64,000 bases of DNA from Leidyana gryllorum EB-2025a (lineage: Eukaryota > Apicomplexa). This document shows positions 55,284 to 64,000 of the stretch, one piece after another; the stretch's first letter is position 1; every line of letters starts with the position of its first letter. The stretch is from NCBI GenBank assembly GCA_048772705.1, contig JBLWGC010000104.1:1178001-1242000 (forward strand), given 5' to 3'. The translations under genes were made by a program, and so were the position numbers. The notes beneath the pieces are model-generated. The model worked only from the letters and a program-made list of their open reading frames with translations, was not told the DNA's origin and ran no database searches.

Positions 55284-57177
55284 TCATTCATCATTGGGCA
55301 CAATGATATCGTCTATTTTGAGTATCATCTTGACGACCTGAGTGGCCAATGCGAACTGGTGGAGCTTGGAGTTCAGCGACTCATACACCTGGGCGCTCAA
55401 CATATCGTTAGTCTTCCCAGCCAAGCAGTCTACACCGATATTAGGATTTCCCTCAGCAACCTGGCGGCCCCTCAAGTCTCCCACTGTGTGAATGGCGTCC
55501 ATTCCACTGTTCTCGGCCAACGCTTCTGGAATGCTCAACAACGCTTCGGCGAAGGCTTCCAGAGCATGCTGCTCAATCGTGGGGGTCTTGCGAGCGGCTT
55601 CCATAACACTCAAGGCGGCAGCGGTCTCGACGGCACCTCCACCTGGCACCACTCGAGGATCGCAAATCAAGTTGCGAACGACACATAAAGCATCGTGAAT
55701 ACATCTCTTCGCCTCACTGATCACCATGGCGTTGCCACCTCGAATCAAAATAGTGACAGCCCGACCCTTAGGGCATCCTGAAATGGAAGAAAAGATTAAG
55801 ACGTTCCGATGTGGACACAAGTGGAATGTAAGAAGTTGCCGAAGTTACACACACATGCGTGGAATCATCAAAGTTACCTTCGATCAAGATGGTCTTCTCG
55901 TCTTCGGTTCCAATCGAAATTTCCTTGACAACCTTTGCAGTTCCGAGCTTCTCAGCAGTGAGATCTTCGAACCGAGGAACGATATGTCCACCAGTGGCGA
56001 GCGAAACCAGCTCGATCTCTTGACCGCCGACCCAACGCACGGCAGGGAGATTTTCCCTCAAGAGCAGATGGTTGGCTTCGTCATCGAAACCCCATTGACA
56101 CAACACAACATTTGCTCCTGATTTCTTGACACACTCAACCATATCCTTGAAGTATTTTTGTTCTTGTGCCAGCAGGTCCTTGTAAGCATCCGAGCTCTTG
56201 ATGGAGAGTTTATGTTTGGTTTTCGGCTTGGGCTGTTAGGGAACGGCAAGTCTCAATGGGGTTGAAGGGCCATTGGTACTTACGGGTTCAAATGGACAGG
56301 TGAGGATAGCAATTCGGGCATCCTCTACACACTTGTTCATCTGCGAGTGGCTGAAGTCTTTGTTTAAGGCAATGCCTTCGATGAGCATGGTGTCTTCCAG
56401 TTTGCCTCCGGCTTTGCCTTCGACTTTGATGAGGTCGAAGTTGACGTCCCGTCTCTCGAGATCGGCCACGGCGAGAACGGCGCGGACGCAAATATCGGCG
56501 AGTTCCGAGGCTCTACTGGAGACAACCTTACTGCAGAGGGCAGTCATGGCTGCATGGCGACTGTGAAGGAGACAGCTGATGAAAGTGCGGAGTGAATGGA
56601 CTTACAGGACATCTTCTTGCACACCCATGGAAACAGCAACGGATTCGATTCTCTTGGCAGCAACGCGACAGGCGGTTTCGTAGCCGTCAGCGATGTGGAG
56701 GGGATGAAGTTTCTTGTCCTGAAGTTTGAGGGCCTGATCGAGGAGAGCGCCTGCCAGAACCACAACACCGGTGGTGCCATCACCAATCTCCTCGTCCTGG
56801 GACTTGGAGAGGTCTACAAGAAGGCGGGCGCACTCATGTTCGACCTGAAGGAACGGATAGGTTTGCGGAGGGGGGTGTGAGCAGAGGGGGGTGTGGGCAG
56901 ACAGAGAGGTTTACACGATGGGAGGGTGTGCTTTCGAACTTACGGGCATCTTCTTCAAGATGGTAGCGCCGTCATTGGTGACGGTTACATCGCCATCAGG
57001 ACTGACGATGATTTTGTCCATACCACGAGGACCGAAGGAGGTGCGAATGGTTTGTGCGACTTGTGACGCTGCGAGGATGTTGGCTTTCTGAGCCTCATAT
57101 CCCTTCAACCGTTTCTTCTCCTCCTGGTCTTGAATAAGAATAATGGGGGCTCCCCCAAACTCACTCAGACCAACCAT
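55284..57177 (-). CDS. CCT5: T-complex chaperonin subunit epsilon
   Basis: CCT5 is one of eight subunits of the cytosolic TRiC/CCT chaperonin that folds actin, tubulin and WD40 proteins (BUB3 and gamma-tubulin in this window are typical clients). Five exons (57177-56944, 56844-56606, 56560-56284, 56232-55878, 55777-55284) encode 532 residues. Epsilon-type features are [20 protein letters not shown] at the N-terminus, [32 protein letters not shown] (ATPase motif G-D-G-T-T), [56 protein letters not shown] and [28 protein letters not shown] and [14 protein letters not shown] close the chain. It begins 36 nt after the upstream same-strand stop, after a caaaagtttag acceptor-like sequence. Confidence 0.97.
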
Positions 57178-57213
57178 TGTGTTCTAAACTTTTGTTTTGT
57201 GTGGGTGAAAAGT

Positions 57214-57717
57214 TCATTGGGCGATGAACATGAGAGCAGCAGCAGTGACAAATAAAGCTGTTGGGATTGCAGGTATGAGGGAGGTGGCGGCATCTTTGCT
57301 TTTTGAAGTTGAATCTTCACTCTCTGTCTTGACAACTATGTCTACTTGCTGGGCTGCAGCCTGCTGTGTGCTGTTGGATGGTGGGGGTCCGCTGGGTTGT
57401 GAAGAGGAATTTGTGGTGTTGTTATCATCGCCTCTCCTCTCTTTATGGTCTTTACCGCCTTTGTTCTCTGCATCCTTTGCTTTCTTATCCTGTTCGACCG
57501 CTTTCCGTTTCTCTTTGGCTGCCTTTTCTTCTTCTTTAGCCTCTTTCACTTCGACCTGGGCAAAGTTGGCATAGGGGGCGTCGGATTCCTCATACGGGAG
57601 ATAGGGGTCGGGGCCCAACTCAAAAGGCTGTGCGCCCGGTAGTCTCCCGTAGGGGGCGGCTGCGGTGAGATGGGTTGCTGTGAGCGCGAGCGCGATTTGA
57701 AGTGTAGCGAGACGCAT
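57214..57717 (-). CDS. Small secreted or GPI-anchored protein, unknown
   Basis: A single exon encodes 167 residues. The signal peptide is MRLATLQIALALTATHLTAA. The mature part is a Pro-rich start, then a highly charged helix (VKEAKEEEKAAKEKRKAVEQ), then an Asn/Ser/Thr/Pro/Gln-rich linker with N-x-S/T sites. The C-terminal hydrophobic segment SLIPAIPTALFVTAAALMFIAQ has no charged tail, as in a GPI attachment signal. No family was recognised. The neighbouring minus-strand gene (57799-58224) has the same layout. The ATG lies two bases after ctcctctcatag. Confidence 0.65.
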   Translation of the reverse strand: MRLATLQIALALTATHLTAAAPYGRLPGAQPFELGPDPYLPYEESDAPYANFAQVEVKEAKEEEKAAKEKRKAVEQDKKAKDAENKGGKDHKERRGDDNNTTNSSSQPSGPPPSNSTQQAAAQQVDIVVKTESEDSTSKSKDAATSLIPAIPTALFVTAAALMFIAQ

Positions 57718-57798
57718 GGCTATGAGAGGAGCTGTTTATGTGGACATTCGACATGCAGTACATGTCTTGTGTTGGTACGGCAAAATAGCACTAATCGA

Positions 57799-58224
57799 TC
57801 AAACGAGTACGAGGAAAAAGGTGACTGATAAGAGTAGGGGTATAGTGAGCGAGCAGATGAGGTTGCTTATCGCTCCCGAGGTAGCCGTGGTAGTAGGGGT
57901 AGCTCCCGTCAATTGTGTAATAATTGCTGAGGCAGTCCCTCCGGCACCGGCACTGCCGTATGGGGATGTTTGGCCAAGAACGGTGCCAACAACAGACGCT
58001 CCGCCCAGCAGAGCAGAAGCCATGCCTCCCTTTTGCAGAAAGTTGCTTGGGAGGTCGTCGTACATGGCCCCGCCTGCGTCTGCCATTGCCCTTCCAGATC
58101 CGTCACAGTCCCGGAAACGCCTTCCACGAGCAGAAGTATCACAGGCCAAAACCAATGAGTTGATACAGAACATCACGAGACACAGCATTATTGAAGGCCT
58201 CCACATGATCACCATCAAGTGCAT
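57799..58224 (-). CDS. Small secreted or GPI-anchored protein, unknown
   Basis: A single exon encodes 141 residues from the ATG at 58222-58224; alternative starts are Met 4 and Met 7 of this frame. The hydrophobic N-terminus (MWRPSIMLCLVMFCINSLVL) is a signal peptide. The mature part begins ACDTSARGRRFRDCDGSGR and becomes Gly/Ala/Ser/Thr-rich (GGASVVGTVLGQTSPYGSAG). It ends in ICSLTIPLLLSVTFFLVLV with no charged residue, resembling a GPI signal or a C-terminal anchor. No family was recognised. The ATG lies only 16 nt after the stop of the PA200 gene. A tail-to-head gap of 81 nt separates it from the next secreted-protein gene. Confidence 0.55.
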   Translation of the reverse strand: MHLMVIMWRPSIMLCLVMFCINSLVLACDTSARGRRFRDCDGSGRAMADAGGAMYDDLPSNFLQKGGMASALLGGASVVGTVLGQTSPYGSAGAGGTASAIITQLTGATPTTTATSGAISNLICSLTIPLLLSVTFFLVLV

Positions 58225-58240
58225 GTGCACAAATGCACAA

Positions 58241-61200
58241 TCACGAAAAGTAGATCGGCGTGCCACGATGTTCGTCGAGTATCTCTCTCTGCTCGGCGGT
58301 AAAAATACCTTTGATCTCACGTTCCCATTCCTTCTGATGCCACTTGAAGAAATCTTGTAAGCAATGCTCCACTGTGGCACGCGCGGCGTCAGGATTCCTA
58401 CGTGTCCCAAACTGGGCGAAGTGACAGATAATCTGAGGCAGCCAGAACGGTTTGCTCGATAGAGCTGTGCCGATGATGGACGCTAAACCAAACAGAGCTC
58501 CCATGCGCTTAGAATCCGAGGGTTTGATAGGATCGTGGGGACTCCCGAGAACTTCGACCAGCCGTTGAGCAGATTGAGATTGCTCTTGGGGAGAGAGAGT
58601 GGACATGAACGACTGGTACGCAATTCGAGCGTTATTGGTCACCGATGTGTTGACATTGCACAATGCCAATTCGAGGAATTCTTGAACAAAGCGATTGAGA
58701 TCGGGATTCAACATATGTGCAATTCGCTGTTCAACTCCGTAGATATGGATCATGCGCACCACAGTCATCTGTACAAACCAATCCGCTCGTCCATAGGCCT
58801 CCTTCAGTTTCTCCAACAGTCTGCGGCAATAACGTTGATGAAACATTCGGTCCCACTTACGCCCATTCGATCATCTCGTTCCGAAGAGCCAGATGGGGGG
58901 TCGCTGCCAGTGATAGACACGTCGCTTCGGCCGCATTCTTCAATTCCTCTTCCGGATGGGCGCGACAAGCCAACATCAAATCCAACATCTGATGATAAAC
59001 AAAGGATTCGGCTTAGCCAAGAGGAGACAAACTCGATTTAACTCACTCCAATGTCATGTTGGCTGGCGGAGATGTTGAGACTATTTCGGTTGGCCAACCC
59101 GCTGACGATCAAATGAGTCTTGACGAAAGCAATATCAGCGGGTCTCTCGTCGGAAGTGAAGCCTTTATCTGTCAAAGAGAGTTTGAAATAGCCAAGTCAG
59201 AAAATGGAGACGTCTCCGTCTCCTTGTTACTTACCAGCGCATATCTTGGCATCCTTGAGGGTGACTTCAATTAACTCTGGCACGCGTTCTGACTGCCAAG
59301 AAGTGTATCGACGTCCAGCCGTCTCGGCCAGATCGCTGATCGCTTTGGCCTTTTCGGGTCCGGCCAACTCGGTCCAAGTTCGCTGATGGTACATCAGACT
59401 GCTGATGGTGCCCAGCATCGCTTGAGCGACATCTTCCCGGAGTTTCTTGTGAGTGACGTGGAAGGACTCGTTAGACATCAAGAAATTGATCTGCATTTCG
59501 GTGACGTCGGGGCGCAGTCCATTCAAAGACCCAATCAAGAAGGCCAATGCTCGGAGACGGCGAACATCCTCGAGTGAGGTGGTGGTGTTAGAGGGATCAA
59601 CTTCGCGCTCGCCAATTTTGTTGGGCACCAATGGAGGGGGCGGGATGAAACGCTCGTCCTCGACGACGCCGTGGACGATAAAGTTGAGGATTGCATTGAC
59701 GTAATTATTCCAATGTGGTCCAAAGGATTTGACATTGGCCTCGAAGGGTCTCGTGACTGGCTTGGCGGGAGTCAATATGTCACCGAGACAGTAGCGTCCA
59801 ACATCATACCACATCATGGCGTCCTCGGGCGTGGAGCGTTGGAGTTGACGAACGACAACTGGATGGCAAATGCGGAACATCTCGCGTCTGTGTTCGGGCT
59901 CCCATTTCCTGCACGCTCTCAGAACGCCCGCAATGCTCTCGGCTAAAGCGGCTGGGACTTCGTCGTCAGCGATGGGGTGATCTGCCCATTTGTTCCAGAC
60001 TTGAGTAACTTTGTTGCGCATAATTTGCTGTAGACAGACCTCAGGGCCGCAATAACGGTAAAGATACTGAGCGAGCGACTGAGGGAATATACAGCAATGG
60101 ACACTGAAAGATTTGAAGAGTTTGCCAATCCGAGTGGAAGGCCATGTCCGATCCAATCGTATCATATCGACCACCAAGTCGTACAACAAGTCGACCTTCG
60201 TTGAGCGTTTTCTCAATTGCATATGGACTTGAGGCAGACACTGGAGCATTTGAGCGGCACCGTTCGCGAAACTCTCAGCCATCTTTGGAGTCGATGGAAT
60301 CTGTTTGCTGAGAACCATCTTGAGAAGTATCGATGTCCCACAAAGTCCGAGAGATGTGAAGAGCGACGAATGGGTTGTGCTATCGGATGAGTCTATCAGA
60401 ATGGTGACCAAACGATCGACGAGCGAGAGGTCGTGTTGCAATATATCCACGTCGATCAACGACAGAGCCCACGTCATTGCCACCAGACGAGATCGCCAGT
60501 GCATCCCGGTCTCTTTCTCCAAACGGGTCAGTAGCTCTCCCAACAAACGGCTGCCGTCACTTGGGTCACTGAATTTGTGGCGTTGTTCCAGAAGGAAGCG
60601 ACTGAATTGTATCAGACGCAATTTGAGAGTTTCCAGTTCGAGTGGCACAGCCAATCGATCCACAATCGCCAAAGCTAATTGTGGGAGAAGTTTGGTGTCA
60701 CATACGACCCGATGGAGGAATTGTCCATCGATCACCAAGTGAATGAGTCCCGTCTGTTGGACGTGCAGTATGATCTTCTGTTTGTCCTTATCATTGCGGC
60801 TCGCCAGCATAGCGGCATCAATGGAACTTTCGACCTCATCCCGTCCACCACCGCCTTCTTTGCGATCCGCAGAGGTCGTGACCACCATGTGACCCGATGA
60901 AGCTCTCAAGAAGTTCACCGCAGCCGGTATGTCACTTCTCTTATTCTTGTCTGTGAAGTTGTCGCCTTCGCCGTCTCCCGCACCTCCTGCCCCCTCCGAT
61001 GTGTCATTTCCATTACCTCCCATTCCGGTGTTGGCGGTGATCTCGGTGCGTCCATCGTCCGCAGGAGGAGGCAACATTCCAAACTCGCCGGATTTCAAAT
61101 CGTCATCCTCTTGAGGACATGAGAGCGGGGTATCCCGAACCTCCAGTTGCGCTGGTGCCGGGCCAATGGCACGGGCTTGATATGCCACCTGGTTGAATTG

Positions 61201-64000
61201 CTTCACCATATACTCCAGGAGACACCGGGCAGCGTCTCGGTGAGCGAGTGACATGTGTACCAGCGATTCTTGAGCTCGTTTTCTGATCTCAGCGTACAGA
61301 TATGTAGCTTGCGCCAACGTGTATTGAAACAATTTGCGACGTTCTCCGTCAAACGGAAGGTCTTGTCGCCGGAGATGGTTTCGCAAGAACCACGAATGAT
61401 GGAGACGTTCGATGAAAGCTATTTGAGTCAAGTCCTCCAGCAAAGCGATATTACACGTCTTTGCTCGAGGATTGACCCAAATATTGAACGTTGTCCACCA
61501 TTCCAGATTCCGGCAGAAATCGGCCGCCGACTCGTCCCCCCATTCACGCATAACCGTCACTTGAGTTAAATTCAGTAGTTTCCGCATCAACTTGGTCAAC
61601 TCGATGTCTCCCACCTCTACGGAGAAAATGGTCATTGGTGTCGTCAATTGTCGACGAAACTCAGCCACAGACAGCTATAGTGGGGACAAAGCAATCAATG
61701 CCGACTCACCTTTGGTTGGAACAATAGAGTAGCCCAGTGTGTCAGAATCTATCTGAATTCCGACCCATTCCAGAGCGCTCTTCTCAACGAAGCGACTTCC
61801 GATCTTGAGAAGGATGCCTCCCAAAGGCCCAGTTTGTGCCGCCACTCGGGGCACGAAAGGCACATCCACTGGTCTCTCGTCAGGATAGGCAAAAGAGAAT
61901 GCTTCCATTGTCTTCTTCAAGATTCGACAAGTACGGTACAAAGCCGTCGCCAAGTGTTTGGCTGTAAGAAGGCACAATTACAAATTGAGCTCGTTGCTCG
62001 TAGCTCGTATAACACTTACGATCATCGTCCTCATCCTCTTTGGCTTCGTCTTTGCCGCTCTGTTTGGGTTTGATTGGCACCTCGATGTCAACTGCATCGG
62101 GACGGCGGAATGCCGTTCTGATTTCGTCGGTTATAGAGTTGATTGGCAGGGCTTCTTGAAAGAACCTGACGTGTTGTCCGAGCTTAGATTCTTCGCTGTG
62201 AAGACCTTTTAGATAAGGCATGATAACTGTCAAAAGCACTCTGACTGCGGCATCGTGGTCCTCATCGCACGGGGCTGTCCAGCCAGCAGTGGGGCACTCG
62301 TACCGCGCAACGGCTTCCTGAGAACCGTCCCATGAAATTCTCAACCATCGGGGCAACGCCCAACTGGCCAACCCCTCATAATCATTGGACACATTTTCGC
62401 TCTGACGGAAAGGGGAAGGCGCAGTCTCCAGAAGCACACTGATGATATTGGTGGCAATAGCCAAACCCGTCTTGAATACTTTCTTGTTGGGGGAATGCAT
62501 ATACACCCACGCCACCTTGGCGAGACGGGTGCTGTGCTTACGCACAATGGGCTTGTCGCATCTGCAGAAGAAAGCTTAGAAGAAATAGCGTCTCCACTGC
62601 ACTTACATCATGAGAAGTGCCGTGAGGAGATTGGTGAGCCATAGGTGCATTCGGGTACTCGTATTAGAATTCATGGCATTGTCGGAAATCATTCGACGTT
62701 CAAATTTGCTCAAGAGATATTCAAGCGGATCGAAAGTCTTGATAGTCGCAAACCCAGCTATAACAGCATCAGCAAGTCTCTGCACTGGGGGTCGTGCCTC
62801 CAAAAGAGCCCAGTCAAGGAACCTATCGAAAGCTCTCCGCTGACACTCCTCGCCGAGGTCGACAACCACACAGACTACCAGTGATTGGATCGTGGGACCA
62901 ATAGGGTCGCTGGGTATCTCCTGAAGAGAAAACACGTTTGCACGGAGAGAGAGAACGAGAGAGAGAGAGAGTGTGTGTGTGTGTGCAGATCAACAAAGAG
63001 ATGGCCGCGTGATCGGCTTTCCATCGCACGAGAGACGAGATTTGATCTCTCACTCACCCCAGATTGTAGTCTGGACAGGGTGTCCAGGAAAATATCCAAC
63101 AGTCTCAAAAACCACTCTGAGATACGGGTACTGATCGCATGACGTTGTTCCAAGAGGGTCTTGAACTGCTCAGGTGATTGATAGCCCCAATTCTCCTCCA
63201 TCAACATATCCATGGCGACTGAGTCTCGCAGGGGAGCCTCCTCAGGGAGCTCGATCATGGGATCATCCAGTCGTTCATCCGGGTATGCCAGTAGAGAGTT
63301 ATGGGGATACTTGGCCTGGAACTCTGTGAAGGAGTCGCCATTTTGACGCGTCTTATATCCGAATATGGGTAGCAGTATCCGCTGCAATTCGCCGAGTTTG
63401 GCATCGTAGAGGTCGCAATCTCCGTGGGTGGACATCGGCAAGAAACTGACCAATGCCAAATACATACTTATCACATGAAGAGACTTGGCCGGCTCTGCTG
63501 GGTCCATCGATTGATCCACTAAATCCAAAAGACGAGCCAATGCCATTGGTTGGTATGCCACCAGGAAACGACTCATCCTTCCGAGCAGCTTCAGAGCCAC
63601 TATCATGGGGTAAGGTTCCGTCGTACTCTCCAGATAGGGATTGATCCTGTGGAAAAGGGAAGAGATGTGAGAGACAGGCGAGAGAGACGGAAATGTGCGG
63701 AGCAAATTCTCACACAGCAGCACCACCAGAACTCACTTGAGAAGGAGTCTTGGAATGACATAGTGGGGCGCGAGAGCGCATAGATCGATGAGAATGTCTT
63801 CGTATGACATTCGAGCATTCTCGTCTTTCCGCATAACGCCTCTCAGGGCCATTGGGAGAACAACTTGAATCAACAACCTGTCTTCCACAGGTCCGAGGCG
63901 GTAAGACTGTTCTGCCTGAGTGCACCCAACTGTTTCTCTGCGGAATGATGCCCGCTCGCGGCCAACACGTCGGAGATAGGCTCCCACAAGGGCACCAGCG
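58241..64000 (-). CDS. PSME4: Proteasome activator PA200/BLM10, N-terminus beyond the window
   Basis: PA200/Blm10 is a HEAT-repeat dome that caps the 20S proteasome. Nine exons are visible (64000-63737 partial, 63646-63058, 62920-62607, 62561-62020, 61961-61710, about 61674-59235, 59168-59047, 58988-58861, 58820-58241), about 1740 residues. Blocks include SYEDILIDLCALAPHYVIPR, FVPRVAAQTGPLGGILLKIG and, in the last exon, FVQMTVVRMIHIYGVE. The last exon also has SDSKRMGALFGLASIIGTAL, PFWLPQIICHFAQFG and a final KWHQKEWEREIKGIFTAEQR. These align with the conserved C-terminal region of PA200. The end Y-F-S resembles the Y-Y-A (HbYX-type) tail that docks into the 20S ring. The junction between 61710 and the big exon does not resolve: donor phase and the ctatag acceptor at 61675-61676 are not compatible. 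Intron 62921-63057 contains a microsatellite. Confidence 0.9.
62944..62986. repeat. (GA)n(GT)n microsatellite inside a PA200 intron
   Basis: A purine run of GA units passes directly into about eight GT units. On the minus (coding) strand this reads as CA repeats followed by a long CT tract, which then serves as the pyrimidine tract for the acceptor at 62921-62922 (cttcag). The repeat thus forms part of a functional splice signal. Confidence 0.9.

Noticed and set aside
8003-58240. A functional trafficking or proteostasis gene cluster
   Set aside because: Adaptin, Rab3GAP, TBC and synaptojanin, or ubiquilin, SEM1 and PA200, are spread over both strands among unrelated genes; co-occurrence looks like chance in a dense genome.
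1-64000. Transposons, LINEs, retroelements or virus-like elements
   Set aside because: No reverse transcriptase, integrase, transposase, capsid or polymerase motif was seen in any frame, and no long terminal or inverted repeats were noticed.

Overview
This is a gene-dense nuclear stretch of a protist. Essentially every gene is interrupted by short GT-AG introns (most 40-140 nt, many near 48 nt), the two strands are used about equally, and intergenic gaps are very small. The best lineage clue is the tryptophanyl-tRNA synthetase at 812-3016, which carries an N-terminal AlaX-like domain; that fusion is known from apicomplexan cytosolic TrpRS. Together with spliceosomal introns, about 50% GC and poly-pyrimidine/AG signals sitting directly in front of many start codons (as expected for spliced-leader trans-splicing), this suggests an alveolate, most likely a Perkinsus-like perkinsozoan. 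That assignment is inference. No tRNA, rRNA, transposon, retroelement, virus-like element or CRISPR array was recognised.

Layout: 1-497, end of an FCP1/SCP-type phosphatase; 812-3016, TrpRS; 3117-5326 (minus), two damage-recognition genes head to tail, XPA/Rad14 and a short protein made only of the DNA-reading modules of PARP1; 5449-8002, a disordered protein; 8043-11593, AP-1/2 beta-adaptin in 13 exons; 11672-12655, an intronless helical protein with biased codons; 12809-14700, ubiquilin and IMP1 protease; 14697-17560 (minus), gamma-tubulin and an unknown protein; 17612-24609, mitochondrial-type SHMT, Rab3GAP catalytic subunit and an unknown protein; 25233-28122, a minimal TOM22 and the AAA ATPase AFG2; 28232-32196 (minus), a coiled-coil protein, an S1/P1 nuclease and an unknown protein; 32190-41204, an unknown repeat-bearing protein, a TBC Rab-GAP and a synaptojanin-type phosphatase; 41230-47596, two small secreted proteins, LUC7, BUB3 and a degenerate prolyl-4-hydroxylase-like protein; 47781-50494 (minus), an oxalyl-CoA-synthetase-like ligase and SEM1/DSS1; 50589-55189, three unknown proteins; 55284-58224 (minus), CCT5 and two small GPI-like surface proteins; 58241-64000 (minus), proteasome activator PA200/BLM10, with its N-terminus beyond the window.

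Most named genes are housekeeping genes: vesicle traffic (beta-adaptin, Rab3GAP, TBC, synaptojanin), proteostasis (ubiquilin, SEM1, PA200, CCT5, AFG2), mitochondria (IMP1, TOM22, SHMT) and DNA repair or mitosis (XPA, PARP-like, gamma-tubulin, BUB3). The most unusual feature is genome architecture. Same-strand neighbours are separated by as little as 7-40 nt, two convergent pairs overlap at their stop codons, and one divergent pair overlaps at its start codons. Gene models were assembled by hand from reading frames, splice consensus and family alignment recalled from memory; junctions that did not resolve are flagged.
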